NCBI GenBank assembly: GCA_011050085.1
Contig: DRGL01000021.1
Location: 1-62,249, forward strand
DNA length: 62,249 bases
Direction: 5' to 3'
DNA from: Pricia antarctica
GTDB lineage: Bacteria > Bacteroidota > Bacteroidia > Flavobacteriales > Flavobacteriaceae
In this document: in pieces, positions 46,473-52,671 of the stretch
Layout: every line of letters starts with the position of its first letter
How positions within the stretch are numbered: position 1 is the stretch's first letter
Translations under genes and position numbers: made by a program
The notes under the pieces: generated by a model
The model's database searches: none
What the model was told of the DNA's origin: nothing
What the model saw: only the letters and a program-made list of their open reading frames with translations

Positions 46473-46480
46473 TACCTTTG
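46473..46480 (+). promoter_or_regulatory. Candidate -7 box for lipB
   Basis: TACCTTTG fits TAnnTTTG. A TTTCG lies 19 bases upstream in place of the -33 TTTG. The box ends 5 bases before the lipB ATG at 46486, which would make the transcript leaderless or nearly so. Confidence 0.45.
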
Positions 46481-46485
46481 TAGCG

Positions 46486-47190
46486 ATGAACAAAAAGGTG
46501 TATTTGCAAGATTTAGGATTAAAAGACTACAAAGAAACTTGGGAGTTTCAAGAATCGCTTTTCCAAAAAACCGTCGATTTGAAAATCAAAAACCGACGTA
46601 CGAACTCCAATGCGGAAACCCCTAACCATTTTATTTTTGTAGAACACCCCCATGTCTTCACCTTGGGCAAAAGCGGCGATATCAAAAACTTGTTGGTAGA
46701 CGAAACGCAGCTTGCGGCCAAAAATGCCAAATTTTATAAAATTAATCGGGGCGGAGATATCACCTATCATGGTCCCGGACAAATTGTGGGCTACCCAATT
46801 CTAGACCTCGACAACTTCTTCACCGACATTCATAAATACTTACGATTTTTAGAGGAAGCAGTCATCTTGACCTTGCTGGATTATGATTTGAAGGCAGAAC
46901 GTTCGGAAGGGGAAACCGGTGTTTGGCTCGATGTCGGAACTCCATTTGCGCGTAAAATATGTGCCATGGGTGTCCGCGCTAGCCGTTGGGTGACCATGCA
47001 CGGATTTGCCCTCAATGTAAATACCGATTTGGGATATTTCGACTTGATGGTTCCTTGTGGGATAAAGGATAAGGCTGTGACGTCGATGAATGTGGAGTTG
47101 GGGAAGCGGGTTATCGATTTGGATGAGGTCAAGGGAAAATTACTGAACCATTTTGCCCAGCTTTTTGAAGCTACAATTTTAAAAGAATAA
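46486..47190 (+). CDS. lipB: Octanoyl-[ACP]:protein N-octanoyltransferase (lipoate synthesis)
   Basis: LipB transfers octanoate from acyl carrier protein to lipoyl domains. The 234-residue product has the motif EHPHVFTLGKSG near 52, the substrate-binding RGGDITYHGPGQIVGYP near 84, and the catalytic Cys and Lys in GVWLDVGTPFARKICAMG near 155. I chose ATG at 46486; the upstream in-frame TTG would sit within the promoter. A strong terminator follows at once. Confidence 0.95.
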   Translation: MNKKVYLQDLGLKDYKETWEFQESLFQKTVDLKIKNRRTNSNAETPNHFIFVEHPHVFTLGKSGDIKNLLVDETQLAAKNAKFYKINRGGDITYHGPGQIVGYPILDLDNFFTDIHKYLRFLEEAVILTLLDYDLKAERSEGETGVWLDVGTPFARKICAMGVRASRWVTMHGFALNVNTDLGYFDLMVPCGIKDKAVTSMNVELGKRVIDLDEVKGKLLNHFAQLFEATILKE

Positions 47191-47215
47191 ACCGAGGTGT
47201 GAGCCTCGGTTTTTT
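47191..47215 (+). terminator. Intrinsic terminator of lipB
   Basis: ACCGAGG pairs with CCTCGGT, loop 6 nt, then six T, directly after the lipB stop. It may also stop the minus-strand gene ending at 47267. Confidence 0.85.
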
Positions 47216-47266
47216 AGAGATAGATAAGCTATTTTGGCCTTGTAATTTCCGGTGCTTCTGACATCC

Positions 47267-48445
47267 TTACTCTCGTAAATAGACCATCCCTGCGCCTGGC
47301 CGCTCTACAAAACAGGTATACTTGGGTTGATATTTCTCGAATAAGGCCACAATTTTATGTGCTTCTTCCAAAGATCGGGCGTTGAAATAAATTGAGCTAT
47401 CACCAATTATAGAATACGATGTTTCATTGTTCTTCCGTATTGTCAGGTTATTGGGGTCGATGATGGCAATACAATCTTCTCCTGGATAGCTTCCCGTAGG
47501 AAGTTCTTCCGCAACAGTATAGTAAGACAATTCTGCATTCGGCCGGATAGCAAAACACTGTGAATCCATTTTATAATACTTTATAATGCTGACTGCCAAT
47601 TGGGCCTTTGCGAATGTTCTAAAACTCAGTAGACTTGATCTACCATTTTTAATTATCCATAAATCACCGACTTCTTCAATAAATAAACTATTGTAATCAA
47701 ATGATATACAATCCTCTATGAGTCCTTCCTCGCAATTTAGATTGAAAACCGCTTTTTCCGAGAGCATATCTTCGGGAGTTATAATCTTCAACTGTTGCCA
47801 ATAGTCCTCGTATGAATTGCCGTTCGCCCCTAGGGTCCAGTTGGTGCTTACCGTTTTACTGCCCGCATCCGTAAATTCCAAAGAGTTTTCGGGTGCTGTT
47901 TCCCCATCGCTTCTGAGCCAAGTGTAGGTCACGGTCATCGGTTGGTTCACAGTGATTTCTCCGGTAAAATCAAACTTTCTCGGGCATTGCCCTGTGAACT
48001 CCGCATCCCCTTCCAAAACTGCGCTAACCGAGATTTCAGGATTTTCTTCACATTGAAGGTTGAATTCGGCCTTATCGGACAAAGTTTCCCTTGGGCTGAC
48101 GATTTTTAGCTGCTGCCAATAGTCCTCGTATGAATTGCCGTTTGCCCCTAGGGTCCAGCTAGTACTTACCGTTTTACTTCCCGCCTCCGTAAATTCCAAA
48201 GTGTTTTCGGGTGCTGTTTCCCCATCGCTTCTGAGCCAGGTGTAGGTAACTGTAACGGGCTCATTTACGGTAATCAATCCCTCGAACTCGAACTTTTTGG
48301 GGCACTCACCCGTAAAATTCGTTAGGGCAATAGAGGATGTGGCTGTAAACATAAGTTCGGTTTCGACCAAATCCGTTTCCTTGGTGCATCCAAAAAACGC
48401 TATCAGAGCAATCATCAGAGCCATATTAAATTTAATTATTTTCAT
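47267..48445 (-). CDS. Lipoprotein with two near-identical 106-aa repeats
   Basis: The 392-residue protein has a lipoprotein signal (AFFGC, Cys at 20). Two tandem Ig-like repeats follow, each starting FTGxCPxKFxF and containing TYTWLRSDGETAPEN and WTLGANGNSYEDYW. The C-terminal 145 residues hold two related halves (DCISFDYNSL, then DCIAIIDPNNL) ending FVERPGAGMVYL, a module often seen in Bacteroidetes surface proteins. It is a stand-alone gene with an ECF-type promoter motif upstream. Confidence 0.78.
   Translation of the reverse strand: MKIIKFNMALMIALIAFFGCTKETDLVETELMFTATSSIALTNFTGECPKKFEFEGLITVNEPVTVTYTWLRSDGETAPENTLEFTEAGSKTVSTSWTLGANGNSYEDYWQQLKIVSPRETLSDKAEFNLQCEENPEISVSAVLEGDAEFTGQCPRKFDFTGEITVNQPMTVTYTWLRSDGETAPENSLEFTDAGSKTVSTNWTLGANGNSYEDYWQQLKIITPEDMLSEKAVFNLNCEEGLIEDCISFDYNSLFIEEVGDLWIIKNGRSSLLSFRTFAKAQLAVSIIKYYKMDSQCFAIRPNAELSYYTVAEELPTGSYPGEDCIAIIDPNNLTIRKNNETSYSIIGDSSIYFNARSLEEAHKIVALFEKYQPKYTCFVERPGAGMVYLRE
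47797..48278. repeat. Direct DNA repeat inside the lipoprotein gene
   Basis: Two copies of about 165 bases (around 47797-47960 and 48115-48278), offset by 318 bases, encode the conserved core of the two protein repeats. They differ by only a handful of bases, so the duplication is recent or kept alike by recombination. Confidence 0.75.
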
Positions 48446-48477
48446 ATGTATTGATTTTATAGTGATTTGTATTTTTG

Positions 48478-48508
48478 TTTTAATGCCGTCCGAAACAGAA
48501 GGTTAACA
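48478..48508 (-). promoter_or_regulatory. ECF-type promoter motif, copy A
   Basis: On the minus strand TGTTAACC (48501-48508) is followed after 15 bases by CATTAAAA (48478-48485), 32 bases before the repeat-lipoprotein start. Same boxes and spacing recur at copies B, C, D and E. Confidence 0.7.
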
Positions 48509-48518
48509 AAAGGATATA

Positions 48519-48547
48519 AAAAAACCGAGGTTTAATGCCTCGTTTTT
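48519..48547 (-). terminator. Terminator of first collagen-like gene
   Basis: On the minus strand CGAGG and CCTCG pair (loop about 7 nt) with a run of seven T, 24 bases after the stop at 48571 and just before promoter copy A. Confidence 0.75.
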
Positions 48548-48570
48548 ACTGTTCATTATGTGGGTTTTAC

Positions 48571-49515
48571 TTAACGGGCAAGTCCGAAATACTCAATTAC
48601 CTCATTGTAGGACATTTTCTCAAAGTGCGAAAAACTGTTTTTCGAAGTCGTTCCATTTGGTATAACGATATATCTAAATCTTATACCTTTTGCATAAGCA
48701 GGTCCGCTGGGATTCCAAAGGTATTCTGTCGGATTAAGGTCGAAACCGAATTTTTGTATAATAATGTAGAGTGTATTTGAAGCATGATTTACATGGGAAT
48801 CAACTGATTTCACAATCTTCCCTGAAGATTCGTATGTATATCGAGGCAACAACTGAACTTGTATGTCATCATCATAGTAAACAAGAAGCACTCCGTCCGC
48901 AATTTTACTTTTAATACTTGTGTCTAATGGTAAAGCCTTATACTGTGGGTTATTGACACTAAATGAACTTTCTTTAGGTTCAAACCAATCTGATGCAATC
49001 ACATTGGCATTCCCGTCTTCTCCATCAACACCATCAACACCATCAACACCATCGGCACCGTCAATACCATTAGTGCCATTAATTCCGTCAATTCCCGGAG
49101 CCCCGGTATCGCCTTTTGGTCCAGCTGGTCCGGTATCGCCTTGATCACCTTTAGGTCCTTGTGCACCATTTTCACCTGCCGGTCCGGCTTCACCTTGTTC
49201 TCCTTGTGCGCCATCAGCTCCGTCTTCACCGTCTGTGCCGTCTTGCCCGTCAGTACCAGGTTCACCTTGAGCGCCATCCTCGCCATTTTCGCCATCCGAA
49301 CCATCAAAACCATCTTCGCCGTTTTCCGCATTTGTGCCAACCGTTCCTCCGGCACCATTAGTGTTTTCTTGACCAATTGATCCTGAACTGTTTTGCTCTT
49401 GCTGCGCCGTTGGTTTAAGAACCGCTTCTTCCAGTTCGTCCTTTTTGCAGGATACTAATGTTGCAATGGCTATCGCCATTAGGGAACACGTTAAAAATTT
49501 CATTGTAGTTTTCAT
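48571..49515 (-). CDS. Collagen-like repeat lipoprotein 1
   Basis: A 314-residue lipoprotein (LVSCKK, Cys near 20; start ATG at 49515, since the upstream TTG is less likely). Residues about 50-165 are Gly-x-y triplets rich in GEDG, GADG and GPKGDTG, which can form a collagen-type triple helix. The C-terminal globular domain (about 170-314) ends FEKMSYNEVIEYFGL, like the next gene. It is probably a surface stalk with a head. Promoter copy B precedes it by 31 bases. Confidence 0.82.
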   Translation of the reverse strand: MKTTMKFLTCSLMAIAIATLVSCKKDELEEAVLKPTAQQEQNSSGSIGQENTNGAGGTVGTNAENGEDGFDGSDGENGEDGAQGEPGTDGQDGTDGEDGADGAQGEQGEAGPAGENGAQGPKGDQGDTGPAGPKGDTGAPGIDGINGTNGIDGADGVDGVDGVDGEDGNANVIASDWFEPKESSFSVNNPQYKALPLDTSIKSKIADGVLLVYYDDDIQVQLLPRYTYESSGKIVKSVDSHVNHASNTLYIIIQKFGFDLNPTEYLWNPSGPAYAKGIRFRYIVIPNGTTSKNSFSHFEKMSYNEVIEYFGLAR

Positions 49516-49546
49516 GATTATCAAGTTTAAAAATTAATTGTTTTCC

Positions 49547-49577
49547 TTTTGATGATTGAGTAAAGCATAGGTTAACA
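49547..49577 (-). promoter_or_regulatory. ECF-type promoter motif, copy B
   Basis: TGTTAACC (49570-49577) and CATCAAAA (49547-49554), spacing 15, minus strand, 31 bases before the ATG at 49515. Confidence 0.7.
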
Positions 49578-49585
49578 CCAAGGCA

Positions 49586-49616
49586 TAAAAAAACCGAGGT
49601 TGTAGGCCCGGTTTTA
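49586..49616 (-). terminator. Terminator of second collagen-like gene
   Basis: On the minus strand ACCGGG and CCTCGGT pair with one mismatch and seven T follow, 14 bases after the stop at 49630. Confidence 0.68.
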
Positions 49617-49629
49617 TTGGTTTCAAAGG

Positions 49630-50409
49630 CTATTGCTCAAGGCCGAAATAATCCATAACCTGTGAATAAGACATTTTTTTCAGATGTATACCATAACTCT
49701 TCGGATTTTTGGAAATCAAACTTCCTTGTACAATTACGTATTTCACGCTGAGATCACTTATGACATATTCCTCTAGGTTACCGGGAGTCTCCCCTGCAAC
49801 TTTCGACCAGAAATAATGTAACCGAATGTTTCCAACACTTGATTCGTATGTGATATGCGTATCGTAGCTGCTTCCAAATGAGGGAAAGTGAAAAGGAAAG
49901 GGTTGCCAACCTGAAGTGGAAGTAGCTTTCAAATACATAAATACTAGGCCATTTTCATCAATGTCTGCATTAATTTCGGGAACTTCAATATTAATATACC
50001 TTGTAAAATAGGTGGTCCCTCTAAATATATAGTTAGAATTAAACAGCCAATCCGTATTCCCAAATTCTATAGTCTTCACCTTTACATTAGCGTTACCATC
50101 TTGCCCGTCTTCACCATCTTGTCCATCTTCGCCATCTTGTCCGTCAATACCATCTTGACCATCTGCTCCTGGCAAACCCTGTTCACCTTCAGGTCCTGGT
50201 AAGCCCAAGGCCTCCCCATCTTGTCCATCTTGTCCATCTTGCCCCGAAGGACCCGCAGGGCCTACTGGCCCCTGTTCGCCAACAGGCCCTATAGGTCCAA
50301 CAGGTCCTATAGGTCCAACAGGTCCTAAATCACCGTCTTTTGAACACGATAAAAAGGCCATTGAAAGAAGTAGTACCATTGCGCCCAAAAAATGAATTGA
50401 AGTTCTCAT
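49630..50409 (-). CDS. Collagen-like repeat lipoprotein 2
   Basis: A 259-residue lipoprotein (AFLSCSK, Cys at 22). Residues about 28-106 are Gly-x-y triplets (GPVGPIG, GQDGQDG, GEDGQDG) followed by GNANV, as in the neighbouring collagen-like protein. The C-terminal domain (about 110-259) ends LKKMSYSQVMDYFGL, clearly homologous to the neighbour. The pair probably arose by duplication. It has its own promoter motif (copy C) and terminator. Confidence 0.83.
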   Translation of the reverse strand: MRTSIHFLGAMVLLLSMAFLSCSKDGDLGPVGPIGPVGPIGPVGEQGPVGPAGPSGQDGQDGQDGEALGLPGPEGEQGLPGADGQDGIDGQDGEDGQDGEDGQDGNANVKVKTIEFGNTDWLFNSNYIFRGTTYFTRYINIEVPEINADIDENGLVFMYLKATSTSGWQPFPFHFPSFGSSYDTHITYESSVGNIRLHYFWSKVAGETPGNLEEYVISDLSVKYVIVQGSLISKNPKSYGIHLKKMSYSQVMDYFGLEQ

Positions 50410-50436
50410 AGTAAAAGGTTTTAAGATTATTTTACT

Positions 50437-50467
50437 TTTTAATGGATGTCTACATTAAAGGTTAACA
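50437..50467 (-). promoter_or_regulatory. ECF-type promoter motif, copy C
   Basis: TGTTAACC (50460-50467) and CATTAAAA (50437-50444), spacing 15, minus strand, 27 bases before the start at 50409. Confidence 0.7.
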
Positions 50468-50475
50468 TAGGACAC

Positions 50476-50505
50476 AAAAAAAACCAAGGACAAACCTTGA
50501 TTTTA
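50476..50505 (-). terminator. Terminator of the small lipoprotein gene
   Basis: CAAGG (50495-50499 read on the minus strand) pairs with CCTTG (50485-50489), followed by eight T; it lies about 70 bases after the stop at 50575. Confidence 0.65.
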
Positions 50506-50574
50506 GTATTTAGCATTAAAATTGTGATTACTGAGAATTGTAAGGGCTTCTATTATAAGTAAGTCACTTAGCAA

Positions 50575-50952
50575 TCATGGTTTATCACGCTCCGCTTTGG
50601 TTTCATCTTTAACTTGGTTTATGGAATCATTAAGAACTTTGCCCAACGAATCCTTCTCCGTTACCGTCAGGCTGCTATCATATTGATAATATTGCTCACG
50701 TAAGTTTTCTTTCTGTGCTTCGGTGGCGTCCATACTTTCAATAGCCTCTAAATAATTGGTCGAACCACTTAACGGGTTATCGGTTCCAGCTCCTGCTAAA
50801 TCGAAGACCCCACCATATATCTTGACTTGTTCGTCAAGCAGGTTCATCGGTTTTGCAGCGTCTGTTTTTGAAGGTTTTTCATTAGTCTGTGCTTTGCAGG
50901 ATAAGGAGAATCCCAAAATGCCAATAATAGATAAAGTCGTAAGTGATTTCAT
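50575..50952 (-). CDS. Small lipoprotein or secreted protein
   Basis: A 125-residue protein from ATG at 50952 (an in-frame TTG 21 bases earlier is less likely). The signal ends GFSLSCKAQ, so it is either lipidated at the Cys or cleaved after AQ. The mature part is acidic and charged, mostly helical, with paired Asp/Glu/Lys. No family is recognised. It is the second gene of a unit led by promoter copy D. Confidence 0.66.
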   Translation of the reverse strand: MKSLTTLSIIGILGFSLSCKAQTNEKPSKTDAAKPMNLLDEQVKIYGGVFDLAGAGTDNPLSGSTNYLEAIESMDATEAQKENLREQYYQYDSSLTVTEKDSLGKVLNDSINQVKDETKAERDKP

Positions 50953-51019
50953 TTTTTCAAATTTTAAGTTCAAAGCTTACTGTTTTTTGCGAAAGGCTTA
51001 ATGCCTGTTCGATACCTAA

Positions 51020-51103
51020 TTATTTAAAAAGCATATAAACGGTTATAATCAAGGCGAATATCAATAGCCGTTTTACAATTTCAAGTTTTTGGTACGTGTC
51101 CAT
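51020..51103 (-). CDS. 27-aa hydrophobic peptide
   Basis: A 27-codon frame from ATG at 51103: short charged N-terminus (MDTYQKLEIVKR) then a single hydrophobic segment (LLIFALIITVYMLF). It lies 43 bases downstream of promoter copy D, at the distance the other units show for their first gene, and 67 bases before the small lipoprotein gene. This placement is the main support; the peptide alone would not be convincing. Confidence 0.4.
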   Translation of the reverse strand: MDTYQKLEIVKRLLIFALIITVYMLFK

Positions 51104-51146
51104 ACTTAGAGGGTTTTTATTTTTTCTTCAAAATATTCTGTTTAAC

Positions 51147-51177
51147 TCTTAATAAAACCTGCGCCTAAAGGTTAACA
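51147..51177 (-). promoter_or_regulatory. ECF-type promoter motif, copy D
   Basis: TGTTAACC (51170-51177) and TATTAAGA (51147-51154), spacing 15, minus strand. The -10 half differs at two positions from CATTAAAA. It would drive the 27-aa peptide and the small lipoprotein. Confidence 0.62.
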
Positions 51178-51332
51178 TCACTTTGATTTTTTTAGAAAAT
51201 GGAAGGTAAATAATTCTTGTTGTAGGATACATTTTACCTGTAGTAGGATGACTACAGGTATTGATTTGGAGCCAATTATCCATAAATTCGAGAAAATCGC
51301 TTACAAAAAAGTTTAAATTAGCTGTAATCAAG

Positions 51333-51363
51333 GGTTAACCTTTTAAATGTAATCACATTAAAT
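51333..51363 (+). promoter_or_regulatory. ECF-type promoter motif, copy E, at the sigma gene
   Basis: GGTTAACC (51333-51340) and CATTAAAT (51356-51363), spacing 15, plus strand. The second box overlaps the annotated ATG (51362-51364). This suggests autoregulation of the sigma gene but conflicts with translation from that ATG. Confidence 0.6.
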
Positions 51364-51931
51364 GGAGAACGATCAGGTAGAAATAAAATTAGAAGACTTG
51401 CGGACAGGTTCCGACACGGTGCTTAGAAAGGTTTACGAAGAGAACCGTGAAAAGTTTTTAAATTATGCCAGACGATATAATTTATCGGAAGATGAAAACA
51501 TTGATGTCTATCAAGATGCCTATATCATTTTCTATGATAATGTTATGAGCGGTAAAATAGAGCGCTTTACTAGTAGTGTTTCTACCTATCTGTTCGCCAT
51601 CGGAAAATACTTGATTTTTGACCTAATACGGAAAAATAAAAAAACAGTCGGTAGCGATTTTGACCTCTCTAGGGTGGGGGATGATAATCTGCCCACGGAT
51701 ACGATTGAAATGGAAAGAGCGGAACTTACTACTGAGCAGTTTTTGTTACAAAAACATTTTACGACACTCGGCACAAAATGTCAGGAACTCTTGACCCTGT
51801 TTTACTATCGGGGCTATAACATTCAGGAGATAATGGCCCACGAAAATTATAATAGCGAGAATGTAGTAAAAGCAGCGAAGTCACGCTGTATGAAAACTTT
51901 AAGGGAGCGAATCCAAGAAAATGCCTACTGA
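51362..51931 (+). CDS. ECF-type RNA polymerase sigma factor
   Basis: A 189-residue sigma-70-family protein. Region 2 spans about 20-90 (LRKVYEENREKFLNYARRY, then VYQDAYIIFYDNV and YLFAIGKYLIFDLIRKNKK) and region 4 about 125-185 (CQELLTLFYYRGYNIQEIM for -35 recognition). Region 3 is missing, as in ECF factors. It is cotranscribed with a membrane protein that is its likely anti-sigma factor (2-base gap). The start may be downstream (TTG at 51398 or GTG at 51419) if promoter copy E is used. Confidence 0.88.
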   Translation: MENDQVEIKLEDLRTGSDTVLRKVYEENREKFLNYARRYNLSEDENIDVYQDAYIIFYDNVMSGKIERFTSSVSTYLFAIGKYLIFDLIRKNKKTVGSDFDLSRVGDDNLPTDTIEMERAELTTEQFLLQKHFTTLGTKCQELLTLFYYRGYNIQEIMAHENYNSENVVKAAKSRCMKTLRERIQENAY

Positions 51932-51933
51932 TT

Positions 51934-52671
51934 ATGGATAAGGAACTTTTATTATATAATTATTTTTCGAAGCAACTAACGGCCGACCAGCAAAAACTAT
52001 TTGAAGACCTGCTGAAGAGCGATTCGGACTTTAAAAAGCAATTCGATTTTGAAAAAGATGTAAAGGAAGTGATTCTGAATCAGGAGACCGTTAAGCTTAA
52101 AAATAAATTGGTCGGGTTCGAAAAAGAAATTTCTAAAGATAAATCGGTACGAAAGTTACCCCGTTCCATTTATCAAAAATGGGCAATGGCCGCTTCAATT
52201 GCGCTATTGATGGGCTTGGGTTGGTTAGGCTACACCAATTTCGCCGGCCCGAATTACAATGACCTATATCAAGAAAATTTTCAAGGCTATCCTAATACGG
52301 TTTATACGATAACCAGAAGTGATAGTGATCAAACACGCGAGCGCGATGCGTTTGTAGCTTACGAGTCTGGAGATTTCAAGGGAGCAGCCGATGGCTTCAA
52401 AACAATATCAAAAAACTCCCCTACTAATTATTTAGATTTTTATCTGGGCATGTCATACTTGCAGCTACATCAATTGAAACAAGCCAAAACTTATTTTACC
52501 AATACCATAAACGGAAAAAGTAACTTTGTTGATGAAGCCAATTGGTATATGGCACTTATTGCCATAAAGGAGGAAAACAAAGCGACCGCCAAGCAATATC
52601 TAATGCAACTTACAGCGGCCGACAGCTATAATCAGGCGAAGGCCAAGCAATTATTGGAAAAATTAGATTAA
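51934..52671 (+). CDS. Probable anti-sigma factor with periplasmic TPR domain
   Basis: The 245-residue protein has a cytoplasmic N-terminus (about 1-80, LLLYNYFSKQLTADQQKLFEDLL), one membrane helix (about 84-102, MAASIALLMGLGWLGY) and a periplasmic TPR-like part (about 135-245, AYESGDFKGAADGFK, YLGMSYLQLHQLKQAKTYF). This is the layout of anti-sigma factors that sense the envelope. It follows the sigma gene by 2 bases, and its stop overlaps the convergent CHAT gene by 4 bases. Confidence 0.8.
   Translation: MDKELLLYNYFSKQLTADQQKLFEDLLKSDSDFKKQFDFEKDVKEVILNQETVKLKNKLVGFEKEISKDKSVRKLPRSIYQKWAMAASIALLMGLGWLGYTNFAGPNYNDLYQENFQGYPNTVYTITRSDSDQTRERDAFVAYESGDFKGAADGFKTISKNSPTNYLDFYLGMSYLQLHQLKQAKTYFTNTINGKSNFVDEANWYMALIAIKEENKATAKQYLMQLTAADSYNQAKAKQLLEKLD

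Noticed and set aside
49161-49361. Histidine-rich plus-strand frames in the collagen-like gene
   Set aside because: Antisense of Gly-Asp/Glu triplets, not a gene.
49010-49380. Regularly spaced short repeats suggesting a CRISPR array
   Set aside because: They are the Gly-x-y codons of the collagen-like gene; the unit is 9 bases with no spacers.
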